Assembly: GCF_000283155.1 (NCBI RefSeq)
Contig: NW_004454171.1
Coordinates: 10,127,712-10,191,711 of the forward strand
Length of the DNA: 64,000 nt
Reading direction: 5' to 3'
From: Ceratotherium simum simum
Lineage: Eukaryota; Chordata; Mammalia; Perissodactyla; Rhinocerotidae
The notes below the pieces were generated by a model. The model was not told the DNA's origin and did no database searches. It worked only from the letters and a program-made list of their open reading frames with translations. Shown piece by piece: positions 58,763 to 64,000 of the stretch (position 1 is its first letter; each line of letters begins with the position of its first letter). The translations under genes and the position numbers were made by a program.

Positions 58763-61728
58763 ACGTTCATATAAATATGTTTTATTGCAGAGAAGTTATA
58801 ATTATTTACATGCTGCAACACGTCACAACATAAATTTACCAAATATTTCATGGTGGGATGCTGTAGGTTTCAGATAATAGTTTCAGAAGAACCACAGATT
58901 AAGTGAAGAGACTTACAGCTTTAGTGACTCTACAACTCTCGGTTGCTAAATGCTAGAAGTCAAAAGGCAGTGTTTTTCACTCCTACCTGTCACCACTTGC
59001 ATGCAGAAACCTAGGAAGCAAATATAAGAGAACTGTCGAGTTTCAAATCCATATCGCCACCAAAGTTTACAATGGGTTGAGTTATAATTCATGTTGTAAA
59101 GCATTGAATTCTTGCATAAAATATACAGTTCTATTAAGATTGGTATAAATCTACTTATTTATAAACCCTGGCTTAAAAACAAGGACAGGACGCAGTCTGC
59201 ACATGCATTGAGAAGGACAACCTAGCACATGTTTGTGACTTTAATAGTGTGTATGCACTTTCATCTTGTTGTCAATCTGGGAAAAGAACCTCAAGAATTG
59301 GAGATTTAAACTCCTCTTGGTGATAATTAATGGCATTGAAACTCTAGGAAAGACCCTAGGCACTCTCATTGATTTATGCTGGTGGAGAAAAATCTATGGA
59401 CTGTAGAATGTCGCTAAGGTGTAATTTGGCAAGTCTTCTTTAAGCCACATCTCTAGCAGGATCATCCTGAAGTGCAATAAAAAGTCATTGATGCTCGACT
59501 GCTTATTTCTCAAAAAGTGAATAAAGTGCTAATAGATCTCGGGCATAAACGAAACAAGTAGGTTGATCTGGAACCTCCAAACCAAATTCACAAATGTACC
59601 TTAGAGTTGTATTCCAAGGTGACAAAGTAGATAGGCCTAGATTGGAAAGCAAGGGAAGAAGGCAATAAATGAAGGAAACACAAAAAAATAGAATTTCTAT
59701 ATCTCTTCAAACCTACCCCACCAACCTGAGTAATGCACAAAGCAAGCAATGGGTGAGGAAGATTTATGCACAGCTTTGCAAAATGGTGAAGTGCTCACTC
59801 CTGAATAAAAATTGTTGAGAAAATTTTGATGAGAAGGAAAAGTCCTAGTTTTTACCTTTCACTGAGAATAATATTCTCTAAGAACAGCCCTGTATCCACC
59901 TTCTGATTCCCTTTTCTCATGTTTTATCCTCTTAGCATGTTCTCCTTGCTGCTCATAAAATGAAAAACAGTTACTTAGGCTGGAAATGTCCTGGCCAAAT
60001 AAGCCATTGATACTTCAGTGTTTAGTGTGAGAGAAAGGGAAGTCTGGGTTCTATTTTTAAGTGATTCATCTTTAAATAAAATGAGACTAAGCTTTGGAAT
60101 GGAATCTCTTTGCATGATCACATCACTAGGGCTAAGTCAGCAGCTTAGGATTTCCATGCCAAGAGATCAGTGTGGAATGCAGTAAGTTTTATAAAACATG
60201 CTTTGGGGGCTGTTTTGCCTTGCAAATAAACCTTACATTTTTAATTTTGAGCTAGGTGGCTCACAACGGCAATCTGCAAGACTTGTAAACTTTCCAATGC
60301 TTGGGAGAATGAAGAGCCCACATCACCTTAAAGGCTTTGAATAAATCAGGTTATAAATCTCTTTGGGATTTGAGCCCAGCAAGTTCTACCCCTAGCTGAA
60401 GCGATGAACAAGAGTTTATGAGAATAAATAGTTTAAGGTAATTTAAAATATTATATATTCAGTATGCATAATAAAAATATATCCATACAATGATCTTGAT
60501 GCTATTGTAATTTTTCTCTTTAAAAAAATAATCCCTTGAAAGTGCTCTTAGGAGCTCCCTTTCTGTCTTAGTTTTGAAAGGCAAATTCCCTGGGTCTGCA
60601 GTACTGCTATAATTCTCGTGTCATTCCTAGAGTCTTCCTTTTCCAACGGTAACAATAATGCACAGTACATTTTTTCTTACTCGTAGCTTCTTCCTTACGA
60701 AATGCTGCTAAGTATGAAATACTGAAAGAGTTAAAAGGGACAATTAATTGGAATGAAGGGGTTATCTATCTCTGACTTCAAACAATAGATAAGTTGTCCT
60801 TAACTTATTGAGACATATGACTAAGAAGGACCTCTTGATCTCCATTATTAATAAAGCTCTGAGTCCTAACAAGAAGTGCAAAACAAGAAACTCAACTGGT
60901 ATAAAAAACCCTGATTAAGACAGTATAACAAACCATGATGTGAAATAATAGAGTCAAATCCAAATTCACAATATATAAACCACAGCCAAAACGAAAAGAT
61001 TTTATCATAACACTTATGGCTTCCCAAACCAGAGAAAGCTTTACTATACTTTGGGAATCAACTAAAGGTGATAGATAGCAGGTATTCTGTAAGTTGCAAT
61101 AACAATTGAGTAGCTGCAGATTGCATAAACGTGTGTTGTGTCACATAATATCAAAGTTATTTGCAAAAATTATACAATCTGGAATGCTTGAATATGAGAC
61201 ACAACAATGTACTGAAACATACATGTATAAGAAAATTAGAGCAATCATTAATATAAAAGGTATTTTGGGGATGCGTTAAGTTAGCAGTGCTATCACGGTT
61301 AAATAGGTAGAGTAAGTTCTTCTCGGTCAGCTACTTAGAATTGGGGTCACATATGTCTATACCTTCTTCTTTGCAAAATCTCATACCTCTTCTGTGTCTT
61401 CTGGTTTGCCTTGCTTAGGATCTTCAAAGTCCCATGGGTAAATATTGGTCAGGGGCAGACATTGAGGGCTACTTCCCCTAAAACATGCTGAAATGTACAG
61501 ATTTTGCTAATGTTACCAGGGGAGAGACTTTTTGGCCAGTCTACTCTACTCCATTGATGTTGCTCTGCTTCCTAAGTCGTCTTCTGCTCATTCCTTTCAC
61601 ATTTCCCTTGATTGATAAATACTCCTTGGGAATTTTTGATCCTTCTATCTTCTGTCTTATATAAAATTTGGGGTTTATTCCTTCTTTTCTTTCTGGGGAT
61701 GCTACACTTTAAAAGTATCCCAGACCTC
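58763..61728 (-). other. GPR158: Predicted GPR158 3' UTR
   Basis: From the exon's stop codon leftward, about 2.9 kb carries no repeat that I recognise, in contrast to the repeat-dense DNA beyond it. It ends near an AATAAA hexamer followed by a GU-rich element. A Pumilio-type site TGTAAATA (minus strand) is at 58,810-58,803. Its length is close to what I remember of the long GPR158 3' UTR in other mammals. No transcript data were available, so the boundary is inferred. The first 27 bases (61,728-61,702) look like former coding sequence. Confidence 0.65.
58781..58786 (-). terminator. GPR158: GPR158 poly(A) signal
   Basis: A canonical AATAAA on the minus strand. About 15-35 bases downstream lies GTGATTTGTGTGTTCATC, a good GU-rich downstream element. 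Cleavage is expected around 58,763-58,770. Confidence 0.65.
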
Positions 61729-63204
61729 TCATTTCCGAGGCCCCACTATCTTATTTGCACTTAAAGCAGAAGAGGCAGGGAAAGCTACACTTCTTTCAGC
61801 ATTTGGTTGATCTGGGGTCTCAAATTCCCAAGGACACACCTCAGCTCGCGACGTTAAAGGTTGCTGAAAGTTATTACTTGAGTTATAGGAGCCAAGCACA
61901 TTTTCCTCAGAGGAAGATGTCTTTTTTTCCTGGTCTCCTATATGGTTGAGATTTTCATTCTCTACTTTTGATGCTACAACTTTGGGGGGCAGTTCTTCAA
62001 ATTGCCCAGCACGCACATTGGCTGCATAATGCTGACCACCATTCCCATCTTTAGCTCTCCCTGGGGGAACCTGAGTCTTGGAAATTAAATGCTTCTCATC
62101 TTCAAAAAGGGACTGACCTTGGCTCTCCCAAGGGCATACCTCAGCCTTGTCTATGCTCTTCTGATTGGATTGCTGACACAGTTCAGCTGCCTTAGGCTTG
62201 GGATGAGATTTCTCCTTTAAGGAAAAAGTTGGGTTTTTCTCCATTTCAGAAGCTGCAATAGATACATGTTTTTGAATTTTTGATTCTGAAGGCACAGGAC
62301 CAGGGGTCAGGTCATAAATCTCCCAAGGGCACACTTCCCCTATGTCAAAGTTGTCCTTCCCCTGGGTGGCGCCTGGGCTCATGTCAGAATTGGCAGTAAG
62401 GGGGTTGACCCTTTGTTGCTTCATAATCCCAGATTTCTGAGGTTTTCTTGGCTCCTCCAAATGATTGGAATTTTGGGGGGTGGAATCTTTAGTCTCTGCA
62501 TTATCTGAATTCGAGTATTTTCTGTTTGTCTCTTTCTCTTTTGGCAGAGGTTTCTGGGATTTGGCACGTTCTTCCATGCCTGATGTTTGGGTTTTCCCAG
62601 CTAATCCAAGAGTCTTCTCCTTGGCACTTGCTATGACACTGAGAGATTTTTGTAACATGGATGTTCGTGGGTGCCCAGGCTTCTTCTCCGAGCTGAGATT
62701 GTGAGCACTTGCTGACTTACACACCAAAGGCACAGACTCCATGGACTCGGCCTCGCTGTTTTCTTTCAGTTTCTGTGTTAGTTTTTTACCTGACAGAGAC
62801 TCCAGTGTGGAATTCTCTGTAGCCTCCTCTTCTTGGCTTTCTGTTGGTAAGCTATTAGATTCTTCTGTTTGCTCTCTCACATGATCATAAGTGCTGTGGG
62901 ATTTCTTTAGTGAGAAGACTCGGTTTTTCAGGGATTCCTCCTTGGGTTTCCCAGTGTTACCCGAAGACTCCTGCGGGTTCTTCTTGATGAGGGCAGTGCC
63001 TTTGGCCGTGCCGTGGTCTGTGACCTCCTTGTCCTCTTTGGAACACTGCCTGCTGACTGTCTCTGGGATCTCGGTTATACGCCTCATGATTGAACGGCCT
63101 AAGCCCTTCTTGGAGCACCGCTTTTTCTGGAGATGGGGGTTATTTGTGATCATCTTCTTCCTTTTATATATTTCCAGCTGGGCATAGAGTTTCTTCAGCT
63201 CATC
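61729..63204 (-). CDS. GPR158: GPR158 terminal coding exon (C-terminal tail)
   Basis: The last coding exon of GPR158, a class C GPCR of neurons that binds glycine and couples to the RGS7-Gbeta5 complex. It supplies 491 residues of the cytoplasmic tail; the receptor body is encoded upstream, beyond the right edge. It opens with DELKKLYAQLEIYKRKK, a charged helical start after the last transmembrane segment, and continues as a Ser/Lys/Glu-rich, probably disordered tail. Three VCPWE motifs, characteristic of GPR158/GPR179, are intact at exon residues 291-295, 356-360 and 456-460. The exon start is set by the acceptor TTGCTCTTGTTCTGGCAG; the upstream in-frame ATG (63,228) is intronic, so MNLLLFWQ is not protein. 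The frame is clean throughout. Oddity: it ends in TGA (61,731-61,729), followed in frame by eight codons (EVWDTFKV) and TAG at 61,704-61,702, very like the remembered human C-terminus. The product appears about nine residues short. Confidence 0.93.
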   Translation of the reverse strand, partial: DELKKLYAQLEIYKRKKMITNNPHLQKKRCSKKGLGRSIMRRITEIPETVSRQCSKEDKEVTDHGTAKGTALIKKNPQESSGNTGKPKEESLKNRVFSLKKSHSTYDHVREQTEESNSLPTESQEEEATENSTLESLSGKKLTQKLKENSEAESMESVPLVCKSASAHNLSSEKKPGHPRTSMLQKSLSVIASAKEKTLGLAGKTQTSGMEERAKSQKPLPKEKETNRKYSNSDNAETKDSTPQNSNHLEEPRKPQKSGIMKQQRVNPLTANSDMSPGATQGKDNFDIGEVCPWEIYDLTPGPVPSESKIQKHVSIAASEMEKNPTFSLKEKSHPKPKAAELCQQSNQKSIDKAEVCPWESQGQSLFEDEKHLISKTQVPPGRAKDGNGGQHYAANVRAGQFEELPPKVVASKVENENLNHIGDQEKKTSSSEENVLGSYNSSNNFQQPLTSRAEVCPWEFETPDQPNAERSVAFPASSALSANKIVGPRK

Positions 63205-64000
63205 CTGCCAGAACAAGAGCAAATTCAAAGAGATATAGAACTTAGTGTTTCAGCCAGATAACATTACTTAAGGTAATCTGAATTCAATAAGCTTGAGGTC
63301 GTTAGGGAAACTGTTCTACGTCCCTTCCTAACATCTCTACTCATCAACTTTCTCCTTATTCTTACTTTCTGATTACTTTGCATTTTGTTTCACATAGAGT
63401 TTGAACTTTAAGATATGAACACATGCATTCTACCCTTGCTTTATGAAGCAAGCACTTTGAAATTGCGAGTTGTGTGGACCAGACTGAGCCTGGACCCTAA
63501 CAAAACATAGCATATCATCTACGGATAAACCATATTCCTGGAATAATATTGGAAGTATCATGTAGCCATTGATAAAGTTACACCCAATGTTAGATTAGGT
63601 TTAGAGGACAATAGACCATCAAATACTAAAAGCATCTTCTTCCTCCAACTTCTGATATATTGTCACAGATTATTTTAAATAATTCACACTCTCTGCTCAC
63701 AGACCTATCCTACCTTTCCATCAGCAAAATATCATAAACCACATTATGGAACATGTATAACCAGTTCGTCATTAGGACTGCCAATAAGTCAATCGAGACT
63801 ATTAAGATGGGCCTGTGCATTCTAATTTATACCATGATTATACATTTTAGAACTGGATTAACTCTGCATTTGATGTCTTCAATTCTTACACAAATACTCA
63901 TTCTCTCTCTAACACACATATGCGCATGCATGAGCACACATATACACCAACTTACACACGCTTGCCTACATAAATGGGCCTCATCTGAAATAGGAAAGAA
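63205..64000 (-). other. GPR158: GPR158 last intron (3' part)
   Basis: Sequence upstream of the terminal exon on the minus strand. It begins with the AG acceptor at 63,206-63,205 and a pyrimidine-rich tract up to about 63,240. No further exon is visible before the window ends. A CA-rich stretch lies at about 63,910-63,960. Confidence 0.8.

Noticed and set aside
63205..63228. An upstream in-frame ATG giving a 499-residue ORF starting MNLLLFWQ
   Set aside because: Those eight codons lie in a pyrimidine-rich splice acceptor (TTGCTCTTGTTCTGGCAG). The exon begins at the following Asp codon, so the ATG is intronic.

Overview
This window is mammalian nuclear DNA from a perissodactyl, most likely a horse or another equid. 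The main evidence is eleven copies of the ERE SINE, a tRNA-Ser-derived retroposon known from that order. They begin with a GGGGCCGGCCC-like head and carry the A/B-box spacing and the repeated GATGTTAGCTCAGGGC unit at the 3' end. Several have perfect or near-perfect target-site duplications.

The only protein-coding gene I can support is at the right end on the minus strand. It is the terminal coding exon of GPR158, an orphan class C GPCR also described as a metabotropic glycine receptor. The exon (63204 down to 61729) encodes the long cytoplasmic tail with three intact VCPWE motifs. It follows a good splice acceptor, and intron fills 63205-64000. A repeat-free stretch of about 2.9 kb continues to an AATAAA at 58786-58781 and a GU-rich element, which I read as the 3' UTR. 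The tail ends in a TGA, followed in frame by eight sense codons and a TAG that look like the ancestral C-terminus. This apparent recent shortening of the receptor is the most interesting point in the window.

Positions 1 to about 58,760 are intergenic sequence downstream of GPR158, made of layered retroelements. (1) 703-7962: scattered ERE SINEs, a MIR and an MER5-like fragment. (2) 11.3-13.5 kb: MIR pieces, two neighbouring DNA-transposon MITEs, a TATC microsatellite and an MLT1-like LTR fragment. (3) 14.0-21.4 kb: an old, nearly full-length L1 holding a younger 5'-inverted L1, an L1 3'-end fragment and an ERE. (4) 22-34 kb: LTR-like elements, L1, L2, L3/CR1 and MIR pieces. (5) 35,290-42,023: a complete but dead ERVL-class provirus on the minus strand. 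It has two LTRs, a primer-binding site, RT/integrase/dUTPase remnants and a polypurine tract, and it splits a MIR. (6) 48,941-51,326: a MaLR-type LTR element with two LTRs and a Leu-type primer-binding site. (7) 53-58.5 kb: three more EREs and L2 fragments.

I found no tRNA, rRNA, CRISPR or prokaryotic-type feature, and no new biological system. Small ORFs elsewhere are chance ORFs or lie inside repeats. Repeat family names come from remembered consensus sequences, not a database search. Edges not fixed by target-site duplications are approximate.
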